This document shows positions 25,811-35,069 of a DNA stretch of 38,341 nt, one piece after another. The notes under the pieces were generated by a model. That model was given only the letters and a program-made list of their open reading frames with translations, had not been told where the DNA came from and made no database searches. The number at the start of each line of letters is the position of its first letter. Position 1 is the first letter of the stretch. The DNA is from Solirubrobacterales bacterium (GTDB lineage Bacteria; Actinomycetota; Thermoleophilia; Solirubrobacterales; 70-9): assembly GCA_021154855.1 (NCBI GenBank), contig JAJKHV010000106.1, positions 1-38,341 of the forward strand. The letters are read 5' to 3'. The position numbers and the translations under genes are program-made.

Positions 25811-27757
25811 TGAGGACTCTTCCCAGGCGCCGTAGAGGCGCGAGTAGGGGCCGCCGGCCTCGATCAACTCATCGTGAGTGCCGTGCTCGGCGATCCGGCC
25901 GCCTTCGAGGACGACGATCTTGCCGGCGCGGCGGATCGTCGAGAGGCGGTGGGCGATGACGATTGCGGTGCGGCCGGCGAGCAGCCGTTCGAGTCCCTTC
26001 TCGATCGTCTTCTCGGTCCGCACGTCGACGTTGGAGGTGGCCTCGTCGAGGATCAGGATGCGCGGTTCGGCCAGCAGCGCCCGGGCGAAGGCGACGAGCT
26101 GGCGCTGTCCGGCAGATAGCTGCACGCCGCGCTCGCCGACCTCGGTCTCGATCCCTTCCGGCAGCGCCGCGATGAATTCCGTCGCGCCGACGGCTGCCGC
26201 GGCGTCTTCGATCTCCTCCAGGGTCGCCTCGGGCCGGCCGAAGGCGATGTTCTCGCGCACGCTGCCGGAGAAGAGGAAGCCCTCCTGAGGGACGATTCCC
26301 AGCTGCCGCCGAAGCGCCTGCTGGCGCACCCCGCGCACGTCGTGCCCGTCGACCAGCACCTTGCCCCGCTGCGGATCGTAGAAGCGCGCCACGAGCTTCG
26401 CGAAGGTCGACTTACCCGCCCCCGTCGTCCCAACCAGCGCCAACGTCTGCCCGGGCGGCACATGCAGGTCGATGTCCTCCATCGCCCAGTCGACCCGCGC
26501 GTCCCCCTCCGGCTGACTTCGCGGTTTGTTCCGCATAGCGGAACTAAGTGCGAACTCAGCGTCGGCAGCTGCGCCGTCAGCAGCCGTGCCGTCGGCAGCT
26601 GCGTCATCGGTATCTGCGGATTCACGATCCGCATCGTCGGCGTAGGAGAACCAGACGCCTTGCATCTCGATCTCGCCCTGGATCGTCTCGAGGTCGATCG
26701 CGTGCGGTGCGTCGACCATGTCCGGCGCGGTATCGAGCAGGTCGAAGATCTTGTCCAGCGCCGCCATTCCCTGCTGGTAGGTCGTGTACAGCTGGGAGAG
26801 CTGCTGGATCGGTTCGAAGAAGACGGTCAGGTAGCCGACGAAGGCGATGATCGTGCCGATCTGGATCGCGTGGTCGATCGCCTGCGTGCCGCCGTAGAGC
26901 AGGATCGCCGCGGTGCCGACCGAGGCGAGCAGTTCGACGCCGGGAAAGTAGGAGGCGTTGAGGAAGACCGTCCGCATGTTCGCCTCGCGGTTGGCTTCGT
27001 TCAGCTCGGTCATCGCTTTCATGTGCCGCGGCTCCTGACCGAAGCTGCGCACCACTCTCACCCCGCTCAGCGTCTCCTGCAGGTAGCCGGTGATCGCGCC
27101 GATTCGCTCGCGGGTTTCCCGGTAGGCGCCGTGGGAGACGATCCGGAAGACGACGCTGGCCGCGGCGATCAGCGGAAAGGTGATGAAGGTGACCAGGGCC
27201 AGCTTGACGTCGAGCACGAGCAGGATCACGACCACGCCGACCAGGGTCAGCACGCTCGAGAACATCGTTACCACGCCGTCGGTGACGAGCTGATTGAGCG
27301 CCTCGATGTCGTTGGTCATGCGGCTGATCAGAACTCCCGGGCTGCGCCGGGTGAAAAAGCCGATCGACATCGTCTGCAGGTGGGAAAAGACCCGCTCGCG
27401 CAGATCCTGCAGGGCGCGCGTGCCGACCCAGCCGACCAGGTAGGTCTGCAGGTACGTCGCCAGCGCGTAGAGCGTCGCGACGACGACGAAGGCAACGACG
27501 ATCAAGTCCAGCGCGGAAACGTCTTCCGTGACGATGCCATTGTCGACCGCCTGGCCGGCGAGGTAGGGGGGAGCGAGCCCTGCTCCGGTGGCCACCAGCA
27601 GTGCGACGAACATCAGCGCCACCTTGCCCCGGTAGGGCCGCAGCAGCCCAATCATCCAGCGCACCTTGCGGGCGCGCTGGTCCTGGCCGCGGATCAGCTT
27701 CCAGACTGCGGCGAAGAGCAGCAGGATGCTGCGGAAACGGCCCGGCTCGGCGCTCAT
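25802..27757 (-). CDS. ABC exporter half-transporter (TMD-NBD), canonical Walker B
   Basis: Walker A GTTGAGKST, signature LSAGQRQ, Walker B ILILDEATSNVD, IAHRLSTI; probable start MSAEPGRF at 27757. Confidence 0.88.
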   Translation of the reverse strand: MSAEPGRFRSILLLFAAVWKLIRGQDQRARKVRWMIGLLRPYRGKVALMFVALLVATGAGLAPPYLAGQAVDNGIVTEDVSALDLIVVAFVVVATLYALATYLQTYLVGWVGTRALQDLRERVFSHLQTMSIGFFTRRSPGVLISRMTNDIEALNQLVTDGVVTMFSSVLTLVGVVVILLVLDVKLALVTFITFPLIAAASVVFRIVSHGAYRETRERIGAITGYLQETLSGVRVVRSFGQEPRHMKAMTELNEANREANMRTVFLNASYFPGVELLASVGTAAILLYGGTQAIDHAIQIGTIIAFVGYLTVFFEPIQQLSQLYTTYQQGMAALDKIFDLLDTAPDMVDAPHAIDLETIQGEIEMQGVWFSYADDADRESADTDDAAADGTAADGAAADAEFALSSAMRNKPRSQPEGDARVDWAMEDIDLHVPPGQTLALVGTTGAGKSTFAKLVARFYDPQRGKVLVDGHDVRGVRQQALRRQLGIVPQEGFLFSGSVRENIAFGRPEATLEEIEDAAAAVGATEFIAALPEGIETEVGERGVQLSAGQRQLVAFARALLAEPRILILDEATSNVDVRTEKTIEKGLERLLAGRTAIVIAHRLSTIRRAGKIVVLEGGRIAEHGTHDELIEAGGPYSRLYGAWEESSAA

Positions 27758-27824
27758 GAGAACTCCTCGCGCGCCCGTCGCCGCGGATTCGGACGCCCGA
27801 GAGTCACAGCGACGCTTTGCGCGC

Positions 27825-29642
27825 TCACAGTCGCGCCACCTCCTCGCGCTGCTCCAAGTCACGCTGCAGGAAGACCGAGTCGGCGAGACCGTGCTCGGCG
27901 ATCTCGCGGTAGAAGCTGCAGCCTTGGAGCAGCTCCGCGTGGGTGCCGCGGTCGACGATACGGCCACCGTCCATCACGATCACCTCGTCGGCCAGGGAAA
28001 CGGTCGAGAGGCGGTGGGCGATGATGAAGGTGGTCCGCCCTTCCATCACCTCGCGTAGTCCGCCCTTGATCGCCGCCTCGGTGGTGGCGTCGACCGAGGA
28101 GGTGGCGTCATCGAGGATCAGGATGCGGGGATCGGCGAGCAGCGCTCGAGCGATCGCGACGCGCTGGCGCTGTCCGCCCGAGAGGGTCAAGCCGCGCTCG
28201 CCGACGACCGTGTCGTAGCCGGCCGGCAGGTCCTCGATGAAGCCGGCGGCTTGGGCGCGCCTGGCCGCTGCTTCAATCTCCTCACGGGGAGCGTCGAAGC
28301 GCGGGTAGGCGATGTTCTCGGCGACGCTGGCGCTGAAGAGGAAGCTCTCGTCGCCGACGAAGGCGATCTCGGAGCGCAGCGACTCGACCTCGACCGAACG
28401 CACGTCGACGCCGTCGACAAGCACGACGCCCTCGCTCGGGTCATAAAGCCTGGCGATCAAAGCGACGAGGCTGGTCTTGCCGGACCCCGAAGGACCGACC
28501 AGCGCCACGGTGCGCCCATCTGCAACCTCGAAATCGACGTCGCTCAACGCCGCATCCGAGATTGACCCAACTCTGGTGTGGTCAACATCGGATGCGCCGG
28601 CGCCAAAGCCGTCGTAGCGCAGTGTCACGCCCTCCATGCGCACGCTGCCGCCGCCGGCGGGCAGCGGCGGCGCGCCCGGCGGACTCTCGATCTCCGGTTC
28701 GCGGTCGAGGATCTCGAAGAGCCGGTTGCCGGAGGCGATCGCTCGCTGCGCCATGCCCATCGCGACGCCGAGCATCCGCATCGGGCCGGCGAGGATCACC
28801 AGGTAGGTGTAGAAGGCGGTGAAATCGCCGAGGCTGAGGCTGCCGTTGATCACCTCGCGACCGCCGACCAGCAGCACCAGAGCGATGCCCATCTGCGGCA
28901 GCAGCCCGATCAACGGCGAGAAAAAGGCCTGCAGCTTGGTCGAGTAGATGCTCTGATCGAAGACCCTGCTGACCGCCCGTTGGAAGCGGTGCAGTTGGTA
29001 TTCCTCGCGGGCGAAGGCCTTGACGATGCGGATCCCGGAGATGTTCTCCTCGGCCTCCGCGGTCAGCTCCGCGATCCGCTGCTGGACCTCCTGCTGGGCC
29101 GGCCGTGAGATCCGGTTGTAGCGGGAGGCGGTGAAGACGATCAGCGGCGCCGGGATCAGCGCGATCAGGGCAAGCACCGGGTTGATCGCGACCATCACCA
29201 CGGTGACGAGCGTGATCATCAGCAGGTTCTGGGTGATGAAGATCAGGCCGTAGCCGAGGAAGAAGCGGATCGCCTGCAGGTCGACCGTCGCCCGCGACAT
29301 CAGCTGCCCCGTCTGCTGGGAGTCGAAGAAGCCGAGCTCGAGGCGCTGCAGGTGTGCGTAGAAGAGCTGGCGGAGGTCAAATTCGACGGCGAGGGAGACC
29401 CGCCCGGCGACCAGGCGCCGCACCACGGTCAATCCCAAGCGCAGGATCCCCGCAGCGACGATTGCGAGGGCCAGCGGCAGCAGGTCGGGCTTGTCGCCGT
29501 CCTGGATCGCGTTGACGGCGCGCCCGATCAGCCACGGAATCAGCACCGTCATGCCCATCGCCGCCCAGGCAAACGCCAGGGAGCCCCAGAGCTGACGGCG
29601 GTAGGGCCGCAAAAAGCCCATCAAGCGACGGTAGGTGCCCAC
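27825..29642 (-). CDS. ABC exporter half-transporter (TMD-NBD), Walker B Glu replaced by Asp
   Basis: Walker [38 protein letters not shown]. Confidence 0.88.
   Translation of the reverse strand: MGTYRRLMGFLRPYRRQLWGSLAFAWAAMGMTVLIPWLIGRAVNAIQDGDKPDLLPLALAIVAAGILRLGLTVVRRLVAGRVSLAVEFDLRQLFYAHLQRLELGFFDSQQTGQLMSRATVDLQAIRFFLGYGLIFITQNLLMITLVTVVMVAINPVLALIALIPAPLIVFTASRYNRISRPAQQEVQQRIAELTAEAEENISGIRIVKAFAREEYQLHRFQRAVSRVFDQSIYSTKLQAFFSPLIGLLPQMGIALVLLVGGREVINGSLSLGDFTAFYTYLVILAGPMRMLGVAMGMAQRAIASGNRLFEILDREPEIESPPGAPPLPAGGGSVRMEGVTLRYDGFGAGASDVDHTRVGSISDAALSDVDFEVADGRTVALVGPSGSGKTSLVALIARLYDPSEGVVLVDGVDVRSVEVESLRSEIAFVGDESFLFSASVAENIAYPRFDAPREEIEAAARRAQAAGFIEDLPAGYDTVVGERGLTLSGGQRQRVAIARALLADPRILILDDATSSVDATTEAAIKGGLREVMEGRTTFIIAHRLSTVSLADEVIVMDGGRIVDRGTHAELLQGCSFYREIAEHGLADSVFLQRDLEQREEVARL
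28551..28596. repeat. Palindromic element inside the ABC NBD coding sequence
   Basis: cgcatccgagattgacc-caactctggtgt-ggtcaacatcggatgcg: 17-nt arms, 15/17 paired. Confidence 0.65.
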
Positions 29643-29692
29643 GGCACTCCACTATACAAAGTGAAGTATTGACCCCCGCTGCCTTGGGAAGG

Positions 29693-29854
29693 TCAGAGCT
29701 GGGTGGCGATCATTCCGATCAGCGCCGCGCCGAAGGCCGCCGCCATGCCGGCGCCGACTTGAATGATCGTGCGCTGCAAGGCGTCGAATCGCGCGTCCAT
29801 TGAGTTGAAGCGGGCATCGACTGCATTGATGACCCCGTGACTCTCTGTCTGCAA
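29693..29854 (-). CDS. Putative small coiled-coil plus TM protein (53 aa, TTG start); possibly a gene remnant
   Basis: ...QTESHGVINAVDARFNSMDARFDALQRTIIQVGAGMAAAFGAALIGMIATQL*; DARF repeat then TM helix; no ATG so not in ORF track. Confidence 0.4.
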   Translation of the reverse strand: MQTESHGVINAVDARFNSMDARFDALQRTIIQVGAGMAAAFGAALIGMIATQL

Positions 29855-29916
29855 TGCGTGGTGCGAGGAGCGCGCTTGTGCGACTCAAATCGCACGAGAG
29901 GCAGCGCAGGCAAGGC

Positions 29917-30588
29917 TCAGCCGAAGGCGGCGGCCTTGGCGCTTGGCACCTTGCCTCCCGTGCACTTCGGCCCGTGGCCAGGGCGGGGGAGGATCTGGAA
30001 GTTGGTCACGGCGTGGAACGGCGTGGTCGAGCCGTCGTTCTCGGCAAGGGTGATGACGAGCCGGTAGAAGCCGGGAAGCAGGTCGTGGTAGTAGATCTCG
30101 GGCCGGGTTGCGGGCGAGTAGCTCCCCTCAGAGCCGATCCGCTCGGCGAGAACGCCGTTGGGCCCGGCGAACTCGCGAAAGTCGAAGGAGGCGCCGACGA
30201 GGCGCCCGTTGCCGAAGGGGCTGTCGATCGCGCGCTGCAGCTTGACCGGATCGACGCAGTCGGGAACGCGATTGAGTCCGAAGCGAAGGTGGCCCTCGCC
30301 AAGCTGCGGTTCGCCACCGAAGTGGCGGGCGGAGAGCTGGAAGTTGCCGACCTCGACCTTGACCACGACGGCGCGGCTGGTTTGGCGCGCGCCGTTGCGC
30401 GGCGAGACCACGGTGACGGTTGGGACGCCCTGCCGAGCCGCGGGTGCTGCATCGGCGCGCGTGCCTTCCTTGCCACCACCCAGCGCCAGGACGGTTGCGA
30501 CCGTGGCCGCGGCGGCGACCAGGACGGTGAGGATGGCGGTTCGGCCGCGCATGGCTGCGAGAACCTTAAGCGAGCGCACCGACCGCAT
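29917..30588 (-). CDS. Secreted/membrane-anchored hypothetical protein
   Basis: N-terminal TM segment TAILTVLVAAAATVATVLALGGG; Ig-like TVVSPRNGARQTSRAVVVKVEVGNF. Confidence 0.65.
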   Translation of the reverse strand: MRSVRSLKVLAAMRGRTAILTVLVAAAATVATVLALGGGKEGTRADAAPAARQGVPTVTVVSPRNGARQTSRAVVVKVEVGNFQLSARHFGGEPQLGEGHLRFGLNRVPDCVDPVKLQRAIDSPFGNGRLVGASFDFREFAGPNGVLAERIGSEGSYSPATRPEIYYHDLLPGFYRLVITLAENDGSTTPFHAVTNFQILPRPGHGPKCTGGKVPSAKAAAFG

Positions 30589-30656
30589 GCCCAGCGGAGT
30601 CTCGTTCGTCCCTGCAGCGTTATTTCCATCCGCTTTCCGGAGGGAAATACGAACGC

Positions 30657-33131
30657 ATGTCTAACGTTCACGTCTTGATCCGACGCGCAGGCATCGTCAT
30701 CGCGGCAGCGCTCGTCCTCCTCGCCCTCTCCGTGCCGGTCTCCCGGGGCGCGAGCCTGACCGACCACGTCCACGTCCTTTCCGGCACCAGGCCTGGGCCG
30801 GGCACCTTTGGCGGCGGCCACGACTTCCCCGGTGCGACCGTTCCGTTCGGCATGGTCCAGTGGAGCCCCGACACGACTCCGTCGGACCGCAACGGCCGCG
30901 GCGGCTACGACTACCGCGACTCCCACGTCAAGGGCTTCAGCCTCACGCACCTCGCGGGCGCCGGCTGCTCTCTATATGGGGACTTCCCCTTCCTGCCCAC
31001 GACCGAGCCGCTCGAGGGCTCGCCGGCCGCCGCCGGCTCCTCGCTGGATGGCAAGTTTGAGCCTGGCTTCTCCCACGCGCACGAGACCGGGCGGCCTGGC
31101 TACTACTCGGTGCGCCTCAACCCCGTGGGCGGCGCCGATATCGACGTGGAGTTGACCGCGACCACCCGGACCGGCATGGCGCGCTTCACATTCCCGCGCA
31201 ACCCGCATTCCAGCGTCCTGATCAACGCCGGCGGCAGCGCCCAGCCCGACGACTTCGCCGCCGTCCAGGTCGATCCGGCCCGCCGAGAGATCGACGGCAC
31301 CGCCTCCAGCGGCCTCTTTTGCGGCCAGCGCCCCCGCTACCGGGTGTACATCGCCGCGATCTTCAACCGCCCCTTCGGCGAGTACGGCAGCTGGGAAGAG
31401 GAAAAGGTGACCGCCGGCTCGAGCGCCGCCGGCGACAGCCAGTCCCCGCCCGCCAACCCGAAGACCAGCGCCGACGCGGGCGCCTACGCGACCTTTGACA
31501 CTCGCCACAACCGCGTGGTGACGGCCCGCGTCGGCCTCTCATTCGTCAGCGTCGAAGACGCTCGCGCAAACCTCGCCGCCGAAAACCCCGGTCTCAGGTT
31601 CAACGAGGTGAGGAGCCGTGCGCAGGGCACCTGGAACAAGATCCTGGGGCGGATCCGGGTCAAGGGGGGCTCTCACCGCCGCCTCGACACCTTCTACACA
31701 GCGCTTTACCACGCCTTCCTGGCGCCACGCACCTTCAGCGACGTCGGCGGCGCCTACATCGGCATGGATGGCTTGCTGCACCAAGCCGAAGACCGCATTC
31801 AGTACGCCGATTTCTCAGGCTGGGACACCTATCGGACGCAGATCCAGCTGCTCTCGATGCTGATGCCGCAGCGGGCAAGCGAGATGGTGCGCTCGCTGCT
31901 CGCCGATGCCGCCGAGAGCGGCTGTCTGCCGCGCTGGCCCTACGCCAACGGCCAGAGCATGACGATGGTCGGGGATTCGGCCGACCCGCTGATCGCCTCT
32001 GCGGCCGCCTTCGGCGCCACCGCGTTCAACCGCCAGGCTGCCCTCGCCGCGATGCTGAAGGGCGCCGATGAAACGTGTCGCAGCGCCAACGGCGAATATC
32101 TCGAGCGCCAGGGCCTCGCCTCCTACCTCACGCTCGGCTACGTCCCCTATGACCTCGACACCAACGTCCGCAACGCCAACTCGATCTACGGCAGCCCCGA
32201 CGACGTCTGGGGCTCCGCGGCGACGACGCTCGAGTACACGGCCGACGATTTCGCGATCGCCCAGTTCGCCGGCCGGTCGCTGAGCGACAGATCCACCTAC
32301 AGCCGCTTTATGAATCGTTCAGGCAACTGGCGCAAGCTGCTCAACCCGGGCAGCAGCCAGATCGAGCCCAGATACGAAAATGGCGCCTTTCCAGCTGATT
32401 ACGACAACCTCCACGGCGGTGGCTTCGTCGAGGGCGACTCGGTCCAGTACAGCTGGATGGTCCCGCACGACCCTGCCGGCCTCTTCCGCGCGATCGGCGG
32501 TCGGGTGAAGGCGACGGCCCGGCTCGATCAATTCCTGCGCAAGCTCAACGGCGGCCCCGGCGCCACCCACACCGACCATGCGCTGCTCGGCAACGAGCCG
32601 ACCCTGCCGGTTCCCTGGCTCTATGACTGGAGCGGCAGCCCCTACCGGACGCAGGCGGCGGTCCGCCGCGCCCTGCGCCTCTACAGCACTGCCCCTGCCG
32701 GCTATCCCGGCAACGACGACCTCGGCACGCTCTCCTCCTGGTACGTCTTCGGCGCCCTCGGCCTCTACCCAGAGGTGCCGGGAGTCGGCGTACTGGCAAT
32801 CGGCAGCCCGCTCTTCGGCCGTGCCTCGATCGCGATCGGCCACCACAGAAGGGTGACGATCTCGGCAACCGCCCGGGTGAGCGAGGGCCATGGCAAGCAC
32901 AAGCGACAGGTCGCTCTCAGGCCGGCTCAAGCCCCGTACGTCAAGGCGCTTCGGATCAACGGGCACAGCCACACCAAGCCCTGGACGACATACTGCGCCC
33001 TCGTCCGCGGGGGCGACCTCGCCTTCCAGCTGAGCCGCCACCCCAACCGCCGGTGGGGCAGCTCCGCCGCCGCGGCGCCGCCGTCCTACGGCCCTGGCCG
33101 GCCGATGCCAAGACAGACCTGCGCGCCTTGA
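30657..33131 (+). CDS. Glycoside hydrolase family 92 (alpha-mannosidase-like), secreted
   Basis: FGGGHDFPGATVPFGMVQWSPDT, GFSLTHLAGAGCSLYGDFPFLPT, FSGWDTYRTQIQLLSMLMP, YGSPDDVWGSAATTLEYTADDFAIAQFA, GNDDLGTLSSWYVFGALGLYPEVPG are GH92-type motifs; signal peptide. Confidence 0.9.
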   Translation: MSNVHVLIRRAGIVIAAALVLLALSVPVSRGASLTDHVHVLSGTRPGPGTFGGGHDFPGATVPFGMVQWSPDTTPSDRNGRGGYDYRDSHVKGFSLTHLAGAGCSLYGDFPFLPTTEPLEGSPAAAGSSLDGKFEPGFSHAHETGRPGYYSVRLNPVGGADIDVELTATTRTGMARFTFPRNPHSSVLINAGGSAQPDDFAAVQVDPARREIDGTASSGLFCGQRPRYRVYIAAIFNRPFGEYGSWEEEKVTAGSSAAGDSQSPPANPKTSADAGAYATFDTRHNRVVTARVGLSFVSVEDARANLAAENPGLRFNEVRSRAQGTWNKILGRIRVKGGSHRRLDTFYTALYHAFLAPRTFSDVGGAYIGMDGLLHQAEDRIQYADFSGWDTYRTQIQLLSMLMPQRASEMVRSLLADAAESGCLPRWPYANGQSMTMVGDSADPLIASAAAFGATAFNRQAALAAMLKGADETCRSANGEYLERQGLASYLTLGYVPYDLDTNVRNANSIYGSPDDVWGSAATTLEYTADDFAIAQFAGRSLSDRSTYSRFMNRSGNWRKLLNPGSSQIEPRYENGAFPADYDNLHGGGFVEGDSVQYSWMVPHDPAGLFRAIGGRVKATARLDQFLRKLNGGPGATHTDHALLGNEPTLPVPWLYDWSGSPYRTQAAVRRALRLYSTAPAGYPGNDDLGTLSSWYVFGALGLYPEVPGVGVLAIGSPLFGRASIAIGHHRRVTISATARVSEGHGKHKRQVALRPAQAPYVKALRINGHSHTKPWTTYCALVRGGDLAFQLSRHPNRRWGSSAAAAPPSYGPGRPMPRQTCAP

Positions 33132-34600
33132 CCCTCACACCCACCCGCTCCGGCGCCCTCGGGGTGCTGGCCATGCTCACCGCGCTTGGCGTCGCGATCC
33201 GCTTCGCCAGCCTCGGCGTGCAGAGCTATCACCACGACGAGGTGATCACCGTCGCCCGGGTCATCCCGGGCAGCTTCGCCGACATGCTCCAGCAGGTGAA
33301 GGGGAGCGAGTCCAACCCACCCCTCTACTACGTCCTTGCCTGGGGCTGGGCGAAGGCCTTCGGCACCGGTGAGGTCGGGATACGCTCGCTCTCGGCGCTG
33401 TTTGGCGCCGCCACCGTGCCGATCACCTACTGCATCGGCGCCGAGCTCTCGAGCCGCCGCGCCGGTCTGATCACGGCGGCCCTCGTCGCGGTCAGCCCGA
33501 TGCTGATCTGGTATTCGCAGGAGGCCCGCTCCTATGCGCTGCTGGTCTTCTTCTGCGCCGCGTCACTGCTCTTCTTCGCCCGCGCCCTGCGCAGCCGTCG
33601 GGGACGCGACCTGGCGCTCTGGGCGCTCGCTTCCGGGCTCGCCCTCTGCAGTCACTACTTCGCCTTCTTTGCGGTCGGGATCGAGGCGCTCTGGCTGCTG
33701 GTCGCCCTGCGCTCGCGTTGGCGAGCGATGCTGCCGGCGGTCGGCGCCGTCGCCCTCGTCGGCCTCGCTCTGCTGCCGCTGATCTCCGCCCAGGTCAACC
33801 CGACCCACATCGGCTGGATCGAAGAAAGCCTGCTCTCCACGCGCTTCTTTCAGGCCGGGATCAGCTTCCTGATCGGCGAGACCGGGCATGTCATCGCGGA
33901 GCCTCCGCGCGAGCGCTACGCGCTCTTGCCGGTGATCCTGATCGGCGTCGCCCTGCTGATCGTCGCCGCCCGCGGATCGAGACGGGAGAGGCGCGGCGCG
34001 GCGCTCGGCCTCGTCGTCGGCCTCGGCGTGCCCGCGCTGGCACTGATCGCGGCCCTGATCGGCAAGGACTACGTGGTCGAGCGCAACCTGCTGCCGGCGC
34101 TCGTGCCGCTCGCCGTCGCCGCCGGCATCGGCTTCGCGGCCGAGCGCGCCCGGCGCGTCGGCCTGCTCCTCGCCGTCGTGCTCAGCGCCTACTGGGTCGC
34201 CTATGACATCCACGTCACCCAGACGCCGAACCTGCAGCGACCCGACTTCCGCGCGATCACCGAAGCACTCGGCTCGCCGCGCGTCCCCCGCGCGATCGTG
34301 ACCTGGAAGCTCGCCGCAGATCCCGTTCGCTTCTACCTCCACGACAAGTCGCTGCGCATTTTCAGCGGCGAGACGCCGATGCGTGAAATCGACGTGATTA
34401 GCAAGTCTGCCGTCGGGGAACCAGAACGCGTGCCAGCCAAGTTCCACCCAGTCGCCCGGATAAGGTTCGAGCGCCTCACCCTGACCCGCTACATGTCGAG
34501 CCGCGTCCGTGAAATCCCCTTTTACCTTCTGCGCGACGTGCGCACCGGCTTCGGCGTCAACGCCGTCGTAGCCGACAACCCCCGGGAAGCCGCCGAATGA
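33128..34600 (+). CDS. GT-C glycosyltransferase (ArnT/PMT/GT39-like membrane protein)
   Basis: ASLGVQSYHHDEVITVARV (acidic motif after TM1), PPLYYVLAWGWAKAFGTGEVGIRSLSALFG, WYSQEARSYALLVFF; TTG start overlapping the upstream TGA. Confidence 0.82.
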   Translation: MTLTPTRSGALGVLAMLTALGVAIRFASLGVQSYHHDEVITVARVIPGSFADMLQQVKGSESNPPLYYVLAWGWAKAFGTGEVGIRSLSALFGAATVPITYCIGAELSSRRAGLITAALVAVSPMLIWYSQEARSYALLVFFCAASLLFFARALRSRRGRDLALWALASGLALCSHYFAFFAVGIEALWLLVALRSRWRAMLPAVGAVALVGLALLPLISAQVNPTHIGWIEESLLSTRFFQAGISFLIGETGHVIAEPPRERYALLPVILIGVALLIVAARGSRRERRGAALGLVVGLGVPALALIAALIGKDYVVERNLLPALVPLAVAAGIGFAAERARRVGLLLAVVLSAYWVAYDIHVTQTPNLQRPDFRAITEALGSPRVPRAIVTWKLAADPVRFYLHDKSLRIFSGETPMREIDVISKSAVGEPERVPAKFHPVARIRFERLTLTRYMSSRVREIPFYLLRDVRTGFGVNAVVADNPREAAE

Positions 34601-35022
34601 GCGCCACCGAATTCGCCTATCGGCTCAGTGCCGCCGCTCGCCGTCCAGCCAGCTGGTGGGAGTTGTTCAAGTTTGGCCTGGTCGGCGGCTCCGGCTACCT
34701 GATCAACCTCGCCGTCTTTGCCCTGCTCAGCGGCAACCTCGGCATCCACCACATCATCGCCGCCATCGGCGCCTTCTGCGTCGCCTTCTGCAGCAACTTC
34801 TTCTGGAACCGGCACTGGACCTTTGCCGCCGGAGACGGCCACGCCGGCTTCCAGGCGGCGCGCTTCTTCACCGTCAGCGTCGCCGCCCTGCTGATCAACC
34901 TGGCCGTGCTGCAGGCATTGATAGGGGGGACCTCACTCGGCGAGCTCACCGCCCAGGCGATCGCCGTCGCCGTCGCGATGCCCTTCAACTTCCTCGGCAA
35001 CAAGCTCTGGACCTTCGCTTAG
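34597..35022 (+). CDS. GtrA-family membrane protein
   Basis: FKFGLVGGSGYLINLAVFALLSGNLGIHHIIAAIGAFCVAFCSNFFWNRHWTF...FNFLGNKLWTF; ATGA overlap. Confidence 0.88.
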   Translation: MSATEFAYRLSAAARRPASWWELFKFGLVGGSGYLINLAVFALLSGNLGIHHIIAAIGAFCVAFCSNFFWNRHWTFAAGDGHAGFQAARFFTVSVAALLINLAVLQALIGGTSLGELTAQAIAVAVAMPFNFLGNKLWTFA

Positions 35023-35069
35023 CGGCAATCGGTACCCGAGCGTCTCTCGCTCGCTAATATTCCTGAGCA

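Noticed and set aside
27758-27967. N-terminal extension of the 25802 ABC ORF
   Set aside because: Ser/Arg-rich shadow of the neighbouring ABC gene; the TMD begins after MSAEPG at 27757.
26342-28024. 560-aa plus-strand ORF
   Set aside because: Antisense to ABC transporter genes with full Walker/signature motifs; composition is artefactual.
33563-34447. 294-aa minus-strand ORF
   Set aside because: Antisense to the GT-C glycosyltransferase; low-complexity composition.
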